A DNA stretch of 64,000 nucleotides from JAJDZL01 sp965221175 (GTDB taxonomy: Bacteria; Pseudomonadota; Gammaproteobacteria; Arenicellales; JAJDZL01), in assembly GCA_965221175.1 (NCBI GenBank), contig OZ244867.1, positions 1,612,001-1,676,000 of the forward strand. The letters are read 5' to 3'. Shown piece by piece: positions 16,367 through 27,007 of this stretch (the stretch's first letter is position 1; each line of letters begins with the position of its first letter). The notes under the pieces were generated by a model. That model had not been told where the DNA came from, searched no databases, and worked only from the letters and a program-made list of their open reading frames with translations. The position numbers were made by a program, and so were the translations under genes.

Positions 16367-19300
16367 CTATTGTAATTCCCGCCACTCTGGAAACATCGGA
16401 AAATACAAGCCCAATCGAATCGGTCTTTCCTCAAACCCCGAAACGATTCTTCTGTACATTTGCAGTTGATCACGATAACGCTGTTCTTCGTTGTCCAAGA
16501 ATTCCTGGACATTGCCGTCGGTGGATCCCGCCTTGTAGTCTACGATCCATCGTATTCCGCGATTATCTACAAAGGTGCGATCCAATATGACGTTTCTAAA
16601 TCCTCCGTCAATATATCCGGTTAACCTCAGCTCTGCCTCTGCTTCATGGTGGTCGCTACTCAGTAGCCACTTTCCGGTAGAATCTTTGAAAACATTCACC
16701 AAGGCTGTTTCAATTCTCATGAGTGCGGCGTTTAGCTCCTCCTCCCCTTTATTCATGCCCATAGAAAGTAATGCGGTTTTCCATTTGGGTCGCTCCTGTT
16801 TCAGCCGCTCCAGACTCCAGTTCTCCATTCCACTGCGTACGATTCGTTCCAGCCATTTGTGAACAATAGAACCAATCCAGAGTGCAACGCTCCCGGCCCA
16901 GTCAAAATCAATCGACTCGTAATCTCCTGGTGTCTCAAACTCCCGGTCCGGCAAATTTAGAGGATTGGGTGTATCAGGAAGACTCCAGTTCGTCGGCAGT
17001 CTGGTAAGGATGGGTGCTTGAGATGGCTTTATTTCTGGATCATTTTCGATGTCTTCCGCTGCTATCGGATCGGTCCAAACTACATGCTTGAATTCGCTCG
17101 CCGAGAATCCTGACCACAAACGAGTCAACAAAGTATCGAAATAGCTAGGAAGATCACCATCATCAGTCTTCGCTCCATAAATATAGAGTTCACTTTTCGC
17201 TCTTGTACAAGCGACATAGGCAAGCCTTGTCAACTCCGTCAAAGTCTTTTCTCTATTCCACTGCTTGAGAAAGTTGTACATCTGGTCATCTGCTTCTGCA
17301 GCTCTATTCGCGATCGGAGAAATCAACAACTTGGATTCAACAGTTTCATCCAGTAGAAACTCTGACCAGATCAGCAGGGGCAAAGTGGATCTGCCTGTCC
17401 CTTTATCAAATGCCGGAATGAAAACGGCGTCGTACTCAAGACCTTTTACACCGTGAATGGTAGAGATGTGAACGGAGACATCCGCAGGCTTGTACTCGGG
17501 AACTGCATATAAATTGTCCATCCGATCTTCAAAACTCTCCAGGTGCTCAATTGCAGTACCGTGGCTATAGTTTCCAACAAGGTCCAAAAAGAGTCTCGCA
17601 TTTTCAATATCATACATTTCTACGCACGTCGGTCCACCCAACAGAACCCAGGTATCCTCTATCCACTGTCGAACGTCAAATCGACCGCGAATGGAAAAAG
17701 CTCGAATTAATACGTTACAAACTCTTTCCGCTCGCTGACGCCCGTCCGAAGTCAATCCTCTCAGCACATCATCGTTGTTCAGGCAATTCCATATTGTTGT
17801 TCTGTCGTCATCTGCAACAGCCAGCAAGTCGTCCAGTGTCAAACCACACCAAGGTGCACGCAATATGGCAAGCCAAGAAGTCCGGTCTGCAAGATTCAGC
17901 AAAGCCCGGGCGAGAGATAGAAGATCTTTCACAACCGGTCTATCTTTCAAGGGAAAGATATCAGCTGCATAGTATCGAATCTGAGCCTCTTCCAATAACG
18001 GCAGTATTGCATTCACATGCTTCCGACTTCGAACGATCACAGCAGCCTGCATATCTTCGCCCGCACTTCGTTCAAGAAACAGTTTTATGTCTGCGACTAC
18101 CTTTTTGGCTTCAATCGGAGGAAATCGATCGCTCTTCAATTTTTCACCCGATGCATCAACTTTGGATTGCAGCCAAATATTGACAGAATTGTCTTGTCTG
18201 GGTTCGATATCTGATGTGCAAGGGGCATAGGATACGTGGCTGCTGGTGACATCCGACTGGGCAGGAAATGAAGCCTCGAAAACGATGTTGAACCATTTCA
18301 CCAAATCCGCATTGGATCGAAAATTTCGACTCAATCGCAACGGCGTTGGTCGGATATTTCCCAACCCGTTTGTCACTACCGAAAGATAAATTCCAACATC
18401 TGCTTCACGAAACCCATAGATGGATTGCATGGGGTCGCCAACAAGAAACAGAGTTCGTTGATCGTTTGACTGCCAACCACCAGTCAGCGATTTCAGCAGG
18501 TTTCTTTGGGAGATTGATGTATCCTGAAACTCGTCTACCAGAATATGGCGATACTGGTAGTCCAAAACGAGTGACAGGTCGGTCGGGTTATCCGGCGATC
18601 CGAGAGCCAGTTCCGCCTGCTGGGCAATTTCAATAAAATCAACTTCACCGCGCTTTCTAAATTCCAATCTCAATTGCGCCACTGCATATTGCAACACGAT
18701 GGAAATCGCCTGCAAAACCTTCCACTGCCCCCCGCGGTATTCAGGATATGGAAAATTGTAGCCCAGATCATATAGCTTTTCGGCCAGCCGAGGCACTGCC
18801 ACACATTGGTCAATGGAAGCTGCGATTTGCTCTTTACTAGAGTCTGGGGACAGTTGACTCAGTGTTATCCTTTTACGCCATTGGGGACGATCTTTCAACA
18901 GCAGCAAGCCTGCAACTGTTCTCCAAAATTCCAGGGATGCCAGATCGTCCGCCTTGAGATCGTCCAGTCGCAGAATCTGGCGCATCGATTCTGGAAACAG
19001 ATTCCTGACTTCGTCCATCTTTATCGTCAACAGCCTCTTCCATACTTCTTCCATTTGGAATTTCTCATCTCCGGAAAAACTGTTCTTTACAAGTATGCGA
19101 AGCCACTGATCACGTTTTTTCAGCATCTCAATGATCAATTCCTGAAAGGTACTCGAGTTGTTGTCAATCTGAGAGTAGAGAGTTCTCAACGCAGAGCGAA
19201 ATTCGGGAAGAGCCGATTCTTCCAACTCAAATGTGTTTACCGCTGCGGTTCGGTATAGATCATCCGCATTTTCAGCCAAACCCGGTGCCGAACCGAACCG

Positions 19301-19729
19301 CGATGCCCAAGGCATTTGGCGAATCAGTGCGCTGGCGAGCGCGTCGATAGTCACAATCTGAAGCCGGGATGGCTGGTTCAGTAAATCCCAACCCAGATCT
19401 GCTGAACGCTTTCTCACAATCTCAACTGCCTGATTTGCAATTTCCTCAGGTAATTCCTTTTCGCAATCCGGATCCAGCACCTCCAGAATTCGTTCGCGCA
19501 TCTCAGCAGTTGCCTTGCGGGTGAACGTCATGGCGAGAATTTCTTCAGGTTGCTCGACAATGGCTAGCAAACGAATGAACCTGCTGATGAGAAGAGTTGT
19601 TTTGCCTGATCCAGCCGGTGCCTGAACGATAAACGATTGTCCGGTATCCAGTGCTTCAATCCGTACCTGCGCGTCGCTCATGTCACAGCTTCTTTTTTCA
19701 TGTTTCAGTCTCTTCCGACTGTTCGCCAA
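16367..19729 (-). CDS. AddA/RecB-like UvrD-family helicase-nuclease
   Basis: 1120 residues, the size of AddA. Superfamily 1A helicase: Walker A APAGSGKTT, motif Ia AMTFTRKATAEMR, motif II VDEFQDTS, motif V STIHGVKGLEYDAVF and motif VI AYVACTRAKSELY; near the C-terminus RWIVDYKAGS marks a PD-(D/E)XK nuclease domain. With its partner gene just upstream it should process double-strand ends for recombination, replacing RecBCD, none of which is visible here. The start at 19729 lies inside the end of the partner gene (32-base overlap), implying coupled synthesis. The pair matches what is annotated in many beta- and gammaproteobacteria as a UvrD-family exonuclease plus a 'probable DNA repair protein'. 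Confidence 0.88.
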   Translation of the reverse strand: MANSRKRLKHEKRSCDMSDAQVRIEALDTGQSFIVQAPAGSGKTTLLISRFIRLLAIVEQPEEILAMTFTRKATAEMRERILEVLDPDCEKELPEEIANQAVEIVRKRSADLGWDLLNQPSRLQIVTIDALASALIRQMPWASRFGSAPGLAENADDLYRTAAVNTFELEESALPEFRSALRTLYSQIDNNSSTFQELIIEMLKKRDQWLRILVKNSFSGDEKFQMEEVWKRLLTIKMDEVRNLFPESMRQILRLDDLKADDLASLEFWRTVAGLLLLKDRPQWRKRITLSQLSPDSSKEQIAASIDQCVAVPRLAEKLYDLGYNFPYPEYRGGQWKVLQAISIVLQYAVAQLRLEFRKRGEVDFIEIAQQAELALGSPDNPTDLSLVLDYQYRHILVDEFQDTSISQRNLLKSLTGGWQSNDQRTLFLVGDPMQSIYGFREADVGIYLSVVTNGLGNIRPTPLRLSRNFRSNADLVKWFNIVFEASFPAQSDVTSSHVSYAPCTSDIEPRQDNSVNIWLQSKVDASGEKLKSDRFPPIEAKKVVADIKLFLERSAGEDMQAAVIVRSRKHVNAILPLLEEAQIRYYAADIFPLKDRPVVKDLLSLARALLNLADRTSWLAILRAPWCGLTLDDLLAVADDDRTTIWNCLNNDDVLRGLTSDGRQRAERVCNVLIRAFSIRGRFDVRQWIEDTWVLLGGPTCVEMYDIENARLFLDLVGNYSHGTAIEHLESFEDRMDNLYAVPEYKPADVSVHISTIHGVKGLEYDAVFIPAFDKGTGRSTLPLLIWSEFLLDETVESKLLISPIANRAAEADDQMYNFLKQWNREKTLTELTRLAYVACTRAKSELYIYGAKTDDGDLPSYFDTLLTRLWSGFSASEFKHVVWTDPIAAEDIENDPEIKPSQAPILTRLPTNWSLPDTPNPLNLPDREFETPGDYESIDFDWAGSVALWIGSIVHKWLERIVRSGMENWSLERLKQERPKWKTALLSMGMNKGEEELNAALMRIETALVNVFKDSTGKWLLSSDHHEAEAELRLTGYIDGGFRNVILDRTFVDNRGIRWIVDYKAGSTDGNVQEFLDNEEQRYRDQLQMYRRIVSGFEERPIRLGLYFPMFPEWRELQ

Positions 19730-22442
19730 TTCTGCACAGTGGCATTAAATGACAATAATCACACGCCCGTGCCAGCGGATCTACATCTGCATTTCCGTTC
19801 ATGAATTCTGTTGCAATTGTTTCCAGCGTCTCTTGCCAGACCGCCATGCGTTGATTTGGATTTGATGCTTCTTCATATTCCTCTCTAGGCCGATATCTCT
19901 TTAAATAAGGCAGCAATTGCACAAATCTGACATCGCCTCTTTTTACCTTGACATAGGCGACATCACTTATAGGTATCCCCTCCTGCTTGTACAGCCCATA
20001 CGCATAAATCAAGAGTTGTGCGTCTCTCGGGCGGCTTCCCACAGCATCCCCCGCCGAGCAGTTTCCAGTCTTGTAGTCAATTACAAGATACCCACCATCC
20101 ACTTTATCGATTCGATCAATTATTGATCTAAACGGAAAGCCTGCCACTTCCATGTCGACTACCAGCTCGCGCTCGTAGACGACAAAATCGTCATGTGTGC
20201 CTTTTTCCACGTCTTGCCACTGGCGGGCAAGATCAACCAATCTCTCCACTTCGATTTCTGCAACCTCACGACTGAGTCTCCGCACCCGTTGAGAATCGTA
20301 TTCCTCAACTGCTGTCCTTGCATAAACAGCTGCTGCATCAAGATAACGTTGACCCCCGCACGCCATAGCTTCAGACTTGGATGGAAACTCCTCATAAAGC
20401 ATTTCGAACATCCGATGCACAATACTACCGCGTATCATTGGCGAAATACCAATATTCCTGTCCTCCAACTGCGTAGCTTTCAGACGATGCACCGCAAATC
20501 CGCGAAACGGACAAAGTGACTGAAGTCTCAGAGCGGATCCACCGCCTCGAAATCTCTCAACATCCGCACCTAGTTCCAGTGGCTTCGCATGCCAGTCATC
20601 AAATTTCTCACACTGGTTCAACTGTTTCGATAACAGCGTCTTGTAATCCATGTATTCCGGAAGATTGAACTCTTGTGTTGCTCCGTAGGGCTGCAAGCCA
20701 CTCAGTTCGCTGCTAGGCTGGAAATGATCTTTGCCATCTGTGGCTGAGTAGCTTTGAACAACAGTTGCCGCGCCGCTCAATAGTCTGTTGATCCTATCCG
20801 TCATTGTTTTTTTCAGAGTCTCTGCAGAACACTCTGGTATTTCCTTGGATTTTTGAACCCTGATGGGAATAAAAGGATTTGGACGCGGAGTTCCCGGCAA
20901 CGCCTGGTTGTTCATGCCCATCATCCACAAATGAGTAAATGACTGCCCCGCCAGTGTAATCATTTCGCCAATTTGAACAGGTACACGACGTGCGCGCGGC
21001 TGTATGCTGACTTCCGAAACAAGTCGCCCCAACTTTGCCATCACAGTTTGGACGTCAACTCTTGAAGAAACGAATCCCAGTTCCGCTAAAGATTCGAGCA
21101 CCGAACCCCACGATTTGTGAGCTTGTATTTCATCTGCACCAAATTTTCGGTTTTCCCGTTTTTCCGACTGGAAGTTCTTCATCCAATCCATAAAGAAACG
21201 TCCCCAGTAGGCATAATCGGCGTGCACTGGCATTTGCGACCTCAATTTCTGAGCAGAATGAAGCACTCTGGCAAGGGAGCGGCAATTAAGTTTGTTGTTC
21301 TGAATCACAGTCAAGACGTTCTCAATGGATACCCGGGTTCCCCCAATCCCGACGATTTTTTCTGCCAGCGAGGATCGAACCGCTGCCTCGTCATCCCAAC
21401 CTTTGATCCGATCTGACTGAATCACCGCACACATTACTGAAACATCTACCTCGGGCCGAATTAGCTCAATCAGGTTCAGCGCATCGACAACCAGTGGAAT
21501 CTGCCCGAGCGCAGTGCCCAAAGTGATGTGAAACGAAAGTTCATGAGTTTGGCGCTTCTCCATTATTGAATCTGGATTCAGAACTGCGGAAAATGTCCTG
21601 TAAAGCCTCTGATGAACATCACTCAGTCGTGCGACAACAATTCCGACTTTATGAACAGTCGGATTTAGTTCGACGACAGCTCTGGCCCAGCGGGCACACG
21701 TATCGATCTCATCATTTGTTTTCTCAAACTCAAACTTTTGCACGTAACTTGGACCGCGTCCCGTCGCATGGTTGAGGATTTCGATGTCACAACCTTTTTG
21801 TATCAGCACCTTCACTAGGAGCTGGGTCTGGGGAGTCCAAGTGTCAAAACCTGCAAATACGATTCTAGCTCCTTCGCTTTCGAATATTGCATCTACCTCG
21901 TCAATGAATCTGTCAGGCAGAGCTTCGAGATCAATCCAGTCTCGCTTGCGCAATTCAAGCTGATACCTTTTAAGCCAACTTAAGAAATGTTCAGCATCCT
22001 GACTGATCTGATCGTCGAAATCAGAGGGCTGAATGATGTAACTGCACATCAGTCCGTATGCCGTCTTTGCCCGGTTTGCAGTCGCGGTAATGTTCCAAAG
22101 CAGATATTCAAATTGTTCGCTGTACTGACTGCTGACGTCTTTCGCAATTGTTCGCTCCCAGACCTGCTTGGCTTGCCCAGCACTGAGAAGTTGTGGCACC
22201 GTTTCACCCGATCGATCCTCATAGTCACGCCATGTATTCTTAAGCCAGACATTCCAGGTACAAACATCAGGAGTCGGCCAAGCCGTTTTCCCAGCGTCGT
22301 GCATCGACAGGTTGTAGCCATCTTCGATTAGATGCTTCAGACGCTCAGTTTCGACAACCACGGTCGCACCTGAGTGCAGACGCGCAACGCTTTCATCCAC
22401 TGTACTCAGTAGCAGTTTTTGAATCGTTTCAATCTGCGGCAT
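19698..22442 (-). CDS. AddB-like double-strand break repair nuclease subunit
   Basis: 914 residues. Inactivated-helicase-like N-terminal part followed by a PD-(D/E)XK nuclease domain (RSIIDRIDKVDGGYLVIDYKTGN, about residue 760-800). Four cysteines typical of the AddB iron-sulfur staple are visible: one in LQSLCPFRGF and three in CDYCHLMPLC at the end. The N-terminal region has no intact Walker A motif. It overlaps the helicase gene downstream by 32 bases and lies 17 bases after hemH, so nadA-hemH-addB-addA is likely one transcript. Length is shorter than Bacillus AddB but matches the proteobacterial form. Confidence 0.85.
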   Translation of the reverse strand: MPQIETIQKLLLSTVDESVARLHSGATVVVETERLKHLIEDGYNLSMHDAGKTAWPTPDVCTWNVWLKNTWRDYEDRSGETVPQLLSAGQAKQVWERTIAKDVSSQYSEQFEYLLWNITATANRAKTAYGLMCSYIIQPSDFDDQISQDAEHFLSWLKRYQLELRKRDWIDLEALPDRFIDEVDAIFESEGARIVFAGFDTWTPQTQLLVKVLIQKGCDIEILNHATGRGPSYVQKFEFEKTNDEIDTCARWARAVVELNPTVHKVGIVVARLSDVHQRLYRTFSAVLNPDSIMEKRQTHELSFHITLGTALGQIPLVVDALNLIELIRPEVDVSVMCAVIQSDRIKGWDDEAAVRSSLAEKIVGIGGTRVSIENVLTVIQNNKLNCRSLARVLHSAQKLRSQMPVHADYAYWGRFFMDWMKNFQSEKRENRKFGADEIQAHKSWGSVLESLAELGFVSSRVDVQTVMAKLGRLVSEVSIQPRARRVPVQIGEMITLAGQSFTHLWMMGMNNQALPGTPRPNPFIPIRVQKSKEIPECSAETLKKTMTDRINRLLSGAATVVQSYSATDGKDHFQPSSELSGLQPYGATQEFNLPEYMDYKTLLSKQLNQCEKFDDWHAKPLELGADVERFRGGGSALRLQSLCPFRGFAVHRLKATQLEDRNIGISPMIRGSIVHRMFEMLYEEFPSKSEAMACGGQRYLDAAAVYARTAVEEYDSQRVRRLSREVAEIEVERLVDLARQWQDVEKGTHDDFVVYERELVVDMEVAGFPFRSIIDRIDKVDGGYLVIDYKTGNCSAGDAVGSRPRDAQLLIYAYGLYKQEGIPISDVAYVKVKRGDVRFVQLLPYLKRYRPREEYEEASNPNQRMAVWQETLETIATEFMNGNADVDPLARACDYCHLMPLCRIGEQSEETET

Positions 22443-22459
22443 GGAATTTGGCCTTCTGC

Positions 22460-23488
22460 TCAGCTGCGAATCCAGTCAGAAGCTGAATCCATGACAAACT
22501 GAGTAAGCATGTTGATATGTTCTGGATGGTCATTGAGACAGGATATATAGTGAAATGATTCTCCTCCGGAATCCATGAACAACTTTCTGTAACGGATGTT
22601 CACTTCTTCCAGAGTTTCCAGACAATCCACAGAAAATCCAGGACAAATCACGTCTATGCTCCGTACATCCTGCTCCGGCAATTGAGAAAGAATTTCATCG
22701 GTATAAGGATTGAGCCACTGCTGACGACCAACTCGCGACTGAAAGCACAAAATCCATTCTTCGTTTCCAAGCTCCAACCTCGTAGCCAGTGCCGCTGCCG
22801 TTGCAACACACTGATCGTAGTAGGGATCGCCTTTTTCACAAAATGCCTGTGGTATTCCATGAAACGACATGACCAGCCGCTCGGCCTTGCCGTGTACTGC
22901 CCAGTGCTCTCGGACAGCAACTTGAAGGCTGTGGATATAGCTATCGTTCTCTGCATATTGATTGATGAATCGAATCGAAGGAACATAGCGCAATTTACGT
23001 GCGATGTTGCCGACGTCATCAAACACCGATCCCGTAGTTGAACCAGAATATTGCGGATACAAGGGTAAAAAAAGTACTCGGTTGATTCCTGTGGCACCAA
23101 ATTCTTTCAGCACCCTATTTATCGATGGCTGGCCGTAACGCATGGCACAGCGAACCTGCGCGTTGTTAACGCCTTTTCCCTTCAGGCAATTCTCCAATTC
23201 CCGGACTTGATTCAGTGTGTTCGTCATAAGAGGTGAGCCTTCATTCGTCCAAATTTCCCGATATGCAGATGCACTTCGGCCCGGGCGAATGACCAAAATA
23301 ATTCCGTTGAGTATAAGCCACCAAATTGGCTTCGGCAATTCTACGACTCGAGAATCCGACAGGAATTGTCGCAAAAAAGATCGAACAGAAGATCTTTTCG
23401 GTGATTCGGGGGTGCCCAGATTGACAAGTACCACGCCAAAGGCATTCTGGTCGGGACTTGGGACGAAGTTATCGATGTACTTCGCCAT
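22460..23488 (-). CDS. hemH: Ferrochelatase
   Basis: 342 residues, normal length. Inserts ferrous iron into protoporphyrin IX, the last step of protoheme synthesis; membrane-associated in the cytoplasm. Signatures: VLVNLGTPESP, MSFHGIPQAFCEKGDPYYDQC with the metal-binding His, FQSRVGRQQWLNPYT, and CPGFSVDCLETLEE with the catalytic acids. It lies 20 bases after nadA. Nearby catalase and iron-sulfur enzymes need heme and iron, but no Fur box was identified. Confidence 0.95.
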   Translation of the reverse strand: MAKYIDNFVPSPDQNAFGVVLVNLGTPESPKRSSVRSFLRQFLSDSRVVELPKPIWWLILNGIILVIRPGRSASAYREIWTNEGSPLMTNTLNQVRELENCLKGKGVNNAQVRCAMRYGQPSINRVLKEFGATGINRVLFLPLYPQYSGSTTGSVFDDVGNIARKLRYVPSIRFINQYAENDSYIHSLQVAVREHWAVHGKAERLVMSFHGIPQAFCEKGDPYYDQCVATAAALATRLELGNEEWILCFQSRVGRQQWLNPYTDEILSQLPEQDVRSIDVICPGFSVDCLETLEEVNIRYRKLFMDSGGESFHYISCLNDHPEHINMLTQFVMDSASDWIRS

Positions 23489-23508
23489 GAAATTTTTTAA
23501 TGGCAGAT

Positions 23509-24612
23509 TCAGGCAACAGGTGTTGGTGCAGCATGCAGACGGCCAAATTCCACCATTCGGTGAATTGAGCGTTCGGCTTGTTTTCGAATGGATTCGTCGA
23601 GCAGTACTTCTCCATCCAAATCAATCAGAATCCGTTTCAAACGATGCAAATCGTTCATTTTCATCCAAGGACAGTGTGCACAACTCTCGCAAGTTGCGCC
23701 TTCGCCAGCAGTCGGAGCGGTAATAAATTTCTTGTGGGGCGCCAATGCCCTCATCTTATGCAGAATTCCCTCTTCTGTTGCGACGATGAACGTATTTTCG
23801 GGCATGGATAGTGCGGCCTGAATTATTTGGCTGGTCGACCCAACCACGTCGGCTCTAGCTATGACGTTTGCAGGTGATTCCGGGTGAACCAGTACTTTCG
23901 CCTGGGGAAATCGATTCTTCACTCCTTGCAAAACCACCGCCTTGAACTCTTCGTGGACGATGCAAGATCCGTTCCACAAGACCATGTCCGCACCCGATTC
24001 ACGCTGGATGTAGTCACCAAGATATTTGTCTGGCGCCCAGAGAATCTTTTCGCCCTTATCGTGAAGATGCTGGATCAGTTTCAATCCAATTGAGGATGTA
24101 ACGACCCAGTCCGCTCGTGCTTTCACCGCGGCACTGGTATTTGCATACACAACGACTGTGCGGTTAGGATGCTGATCGCAAAACTCATTGAACTCGTCCG
24201 CTGGGCATCCCAAGTCAAGCGAACAATTGGCATCGTTATCTACTGAGAATACTGTCTTTTCCGGGCTTAGTATTTTCGCCGTCTCTGCCATAAAACGGAC
24301 TCCGGCAACAATAACGGTCGAGGCGGGGTGTTCATATCCGAACCTAGCCATCTCCAGCGAATCCGCGACACATCCACCCGTTTGTTCAGCCAGGTCTTGA
24401 ATATCTCCATCAACATAGTAATGTGCAACCAGGACTGCATCTCGGCGAATGAGGAGGTCAGAGATCTCTTTATAGATCGCTTCTTTCTCGTACGTGTCTG
24501 CCGCGATTCCTGCTGCCGAACGGGCATAGCGAGCAGCGTCATTAATTTGGCTAGCGGTAAATTCGGATAACTGTTGCATATCGAGCACAATCAACGGGAT
24601 TGTTCCTTTCAT
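23509..24612 (-). CDS. nadA: Quinolinate synthase A
   Basis: 367 residues. Condenses iminoaspartate with dihydroxyacetone phosphate to quinolinate, the NAD precursor, using a 4Fe-4S cluster. Conserved cluster cysteines are visible in NCSLDLGCP, LWNGSCIVHEEF and TCESCAHCPWMKM; VLVAHYYVDGDIQDLAEQTGG is the N-terminal domain signature. A second Met 12 residues in (24579) is an alternative start and neither has a strong ribosome site. First gene of the probable nadA-hemH-addB-addA operon. Confidence 0.95.
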   Translation of the reverse strand: MKGTIPLIVLDMQQLSEFTASQINDAARYARSAAGIAADTYEKEAIYKEISDLLIRRDAVLVAHYYVDGDIQDLAEQTGGCVADSLEMARFGYEHPASTVIVAGVRFMAETAKILSPEKTVFSVDNDANCSLDLGCPADEFNEFCDQHPNRTVVVYANTSAAVKARADWVVTSSIGLKLIQHLHDKGEKILWAPDKYLGDYIQRESGADMVLWNGSCIVHEEFKAVVLQGVKNRFPQAKVLVHPESPANVIARADVVGSTSQIIQAALSMPENTFIVATEEGILHKMRALAPHKKFITAPTAGEGATCESCAHCPWMKMNDLHRLKRILIDLDGEVLLDESIRKQAERSIHRMVEFGRLHAAPTPVA

Positions 24613-24851
24613 TCTAGCACATCAATATTACTGAATTCTTTGGTGAGTGATTCGTTATTTACTGAACTGACGGAACAATCCTGTTGTATCAAATGTCTGG
24701 TTAGTTTGAATACAGGGCTGATTCTATTGCCCGGCTCGGATCAGTCAGAAGAGCAAAAGCACTCTACTATAATGACTATGAATTCATATCAAGTTCAATA
24801 TCTGGCAAAAATTGCAATGGTTTCGAAAGTTTCAAAGGCTAGTCAGTTTTC

Positions 24852-25826
24852 ATGACTGACCGAAGCGTCGTACAAGTTGGAGTCAAGCTTCGAGGCTCTG
24901 ACAAAATGGCTCGCATCCCTGTGCGCATTCAGCCACAAGAGCGTAGTGAACGGCTGAGAAAACCTCCTTGGATTCGTGCTAAATTCCCCGGCACCCCAGA
25001 AGTCATTCGCCTTAAAAAAATTCTGCGGGAAAATAGTCTGAACACGGTATGTGAGGAAGCTTCCTGCCCCAACATCGGTGAATGTTTTAGCCACGGTACA
25101 GCAACATTCATGATTCTTGGGGACATCTGCACGCGAAGATGCCCGTTCTGCGACGTCGCTCATGGGCGTCCCAATCCTCCAGATGTCAACGAACCCGCAA
25201 ATTTGGCCAAAACTGTCAAACTCATGAAGCTTCGCTATGTTGTAGTCACTTCAGTCAATCGAGACGATTTACGCGACGGAGGCGCAGAGCATTTTGCAAA
25301 CTGCATCAGCGAAATGCGTAAAGTCTGCCCTAACACCGCGGTAGAAATTCTGACACCTGATTTTCGCACCCGAATGGACAAGGCACTTGAGCAAATCGCC
25401 ACGTCGCCCCCAGATGTATTCAGTCACAATCTTGAGACCGTACCTCGGCTGTACAAAGCGGTTCGACCCGGCGCAGATTACAAAATTTCGCTGATGCTTT
25501 TAAAGAGACTGGGGCAGCGGCATCCTAGTGTAGAAACCAAATCAGGAATCATGGTTGGAGTGGGAGAAACAAAGGCTGAGGTTATCCAAGTTTTGCAGGA
25601 TCTACGAGATCATTCAGTCAACATTGTGACGATTGGCCAGTATCTGCAACCCAGTAGATTTCATTTGCCGGTAGTGCGATATGTTCCGCTCGAAGAATTC
25701 GAGGAATACAAGGTTATTGGAAAGGAACTTGGATTTTCCCACGTCGCTTCAGGCCCTTTGGTGCGTTCTTCCTATCGCGCCGACCAGCATGCACCAGGTG
25801 CAATCGCAAAACGTACCGCACCGTAA
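24852..25826 (+). CDS. lipA: Lipoyl synthase
   Basis: 324 residues. Radical-SAM enzyme that inserts two sulfurs into octanoyl groups on 2-oxoacid dehydrogenase and GcvH subunits. The auxiliary-cluster cysteines lie in CEEASCPNIGEC, the radical-SAM cluster in CTRRCPFC, and the C-terminal cluster ligand Ser in VRSSYRAD. ATG at 24906 (MARIPVRIQPQ) gives a start closer to the family norm, with GAGG 10 bases upstream; 24852 adds 18 residues. No lipB is adjacent. It is divergent from nadA across a 240-base gap and converges with the PotD-like gene. Confidence 0.95.
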   Translation: MTDRSVVQVGVKLRGSDKMARIPVRIQPQERSERLRKPPWIRAKFPGTPEVIRLKKILRENSLNTVCEEASCPNIGECFSHGTATFMILGDICTRRCPFCDVAHGRPNPPDVNEPANLAKTVKLMKLRYVVVTSVNRDDLRDGGAEHFANCISEMRKVCPNTAVEILTPDFRTRMDKALEQIATSPPDVFSHNLETVPRLYKAVRPGADYKISLMLLKRLGQRHPSVETKSGIMVGVGETKAEVIQVLQDLRDHSVNIVTIGQYLQPSRFHLPVVRYVPLEEFEEYKVIGKELGFSHVASGPLVRSSYRADQHAPGAIAKRTAP

Positions 25827-25969
25827 ATTTGTTTGTACTTCGAATCGGAAATCAATTGCGCCGCATTTGACATACCTACTGGGGGGATAGAGCCCAAAAG
25901 CATTAGCCCGACGAGAGGCATTAAATAAAGCTCATATTCGCCTATGCCGCGTGAAATTCGCTTATAAGG

Positions 25970-27007
25970 CTACTCCAGCAGTTCATCCCAAATCGCTGTA
26001 TACATCGATTTAACCTCAGAAGGACAGGCCGGTGCGAATACACCTGAGGCAACATATGGCTCTGGAATCACAATTTCCGGTGCCGTACGAAGCTCTTCAG
26101 ACATGAACTCGACTGAACCGTCAATTCCGTTTGCATACTTCGCAAATGTTGAAATCATGGCGGCATTTTCAGGCGCCATCAGAAAATTCTGAAACAGTTT
26201 TGCATTCTCGACGTTGTTGGCGTCAGCCAGCACTGCAACGTTGTCCATCCACAAAGGAAATCCATGCACCGGGTAGCCGTACTGAATTGAAGGATTCTCA
26301 TTTCGCGCTCTCATGCTGTATCCATTCCAGTTCATCGTTACAGCTACATCGCCGCTGACAATATTTTCTTTGGTGACGTAGTTGATGGATTTCCATTTGG
26401 GTTTGGCCGAAACCAGAAGATCCCTGACTTCTTTCAGTACGTCTTTGTCATCTGTGCACAACTCGCCGCCGACATATAGAATCGCCATACTGAGAACATC
26501 GTTCATTACCGGAAGAACATTAATTTTCCCGACCAGCTCTTCGGGAGGGTCCAGAAACAGTTTGGCCGTGTTGACGTCACCGTTATATATGGCAGTGTTT
26601 ACCGAAATTCCGGTACTTCCCCAAGTCCATGGTACAGAGTATTTTCGACCTGGCTCCCATATCGGGTCACGCCACATTTTCGACACATTCTGGAAGTTTT
26701 CCATCTGATCGGGCCGGGTTTCCATCAGCAGGCCTTCACTGATCCATATTGGCATATGATTTGATGTTGGAAAAACAATATCGAAACCGTGCCCGCCGGG
26801 TCTAATTTTTGACAACGCCGTTTCGTTCGAATTGTAGTCAGTGATAGTCACTTCTACATCAAATTCTTTGGAAAACTTTTCAATTAATTCCGGATTGGCG
26901 AAGTCTCCTCCCCAGTTGAATATGTGAAGTTCGCCCACAGCATGGGCTGCAGTCGCCACAGCAAACACAATCGCTACGAAAACGTGTAAAAAAACTTTCC
27001 ATTTCAT
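25970..27007 (-). CDS. PotD-like extracellular solute-binding protein (orphan)
   Basis: 345 residues with a signal peptide (MKWKVFLHVFVAIVFAVATAAHA) and the spermidine/putrescine-binding fold: ELHIFNWGGDFANPELIEKF, then VTITDYNSNETALSKIRPGG, YSVPWTWGSTGISVNT and VTMNWNGYSMRA. The family captures polyamines or similar cations for ABC import. No permease or ATPase of the Pot type is adjacent, so it must work with components encoded elsewhere or be a remnant; the frame is intact. It converges with lipA. Confidence 0.85.
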   Translation of the reverse strand: MKWKVFLHVFVAIVFAVATAAHAVGELHIFNWGGDFANPELIEKFSKEFDVEVTITDYNSNETALSKIRPGGHGFDIVFPTSNHMPIWISEGLLMETRPDQMENFQNVSKMWRDPIWEPGRKYSVPWTWGSTGISVNTAIYNGDVNTAKLFLDPPEELVGKINVLPVMNDVLSMAILYVGGELCTDDKDVLKEVRDLLVSAKPKWKSINYVTKENIVSGDVAVTMNWNGYSMRARNENPSIQYGYPVHGFPLWMDNVAVLADANNVENAKLFQNFLMAPENAAMISTFAKYANGIDGSVEFMSEELRTAPEIVIPEPYVASGVFAPACPSEVKSMYTAIWDELLE

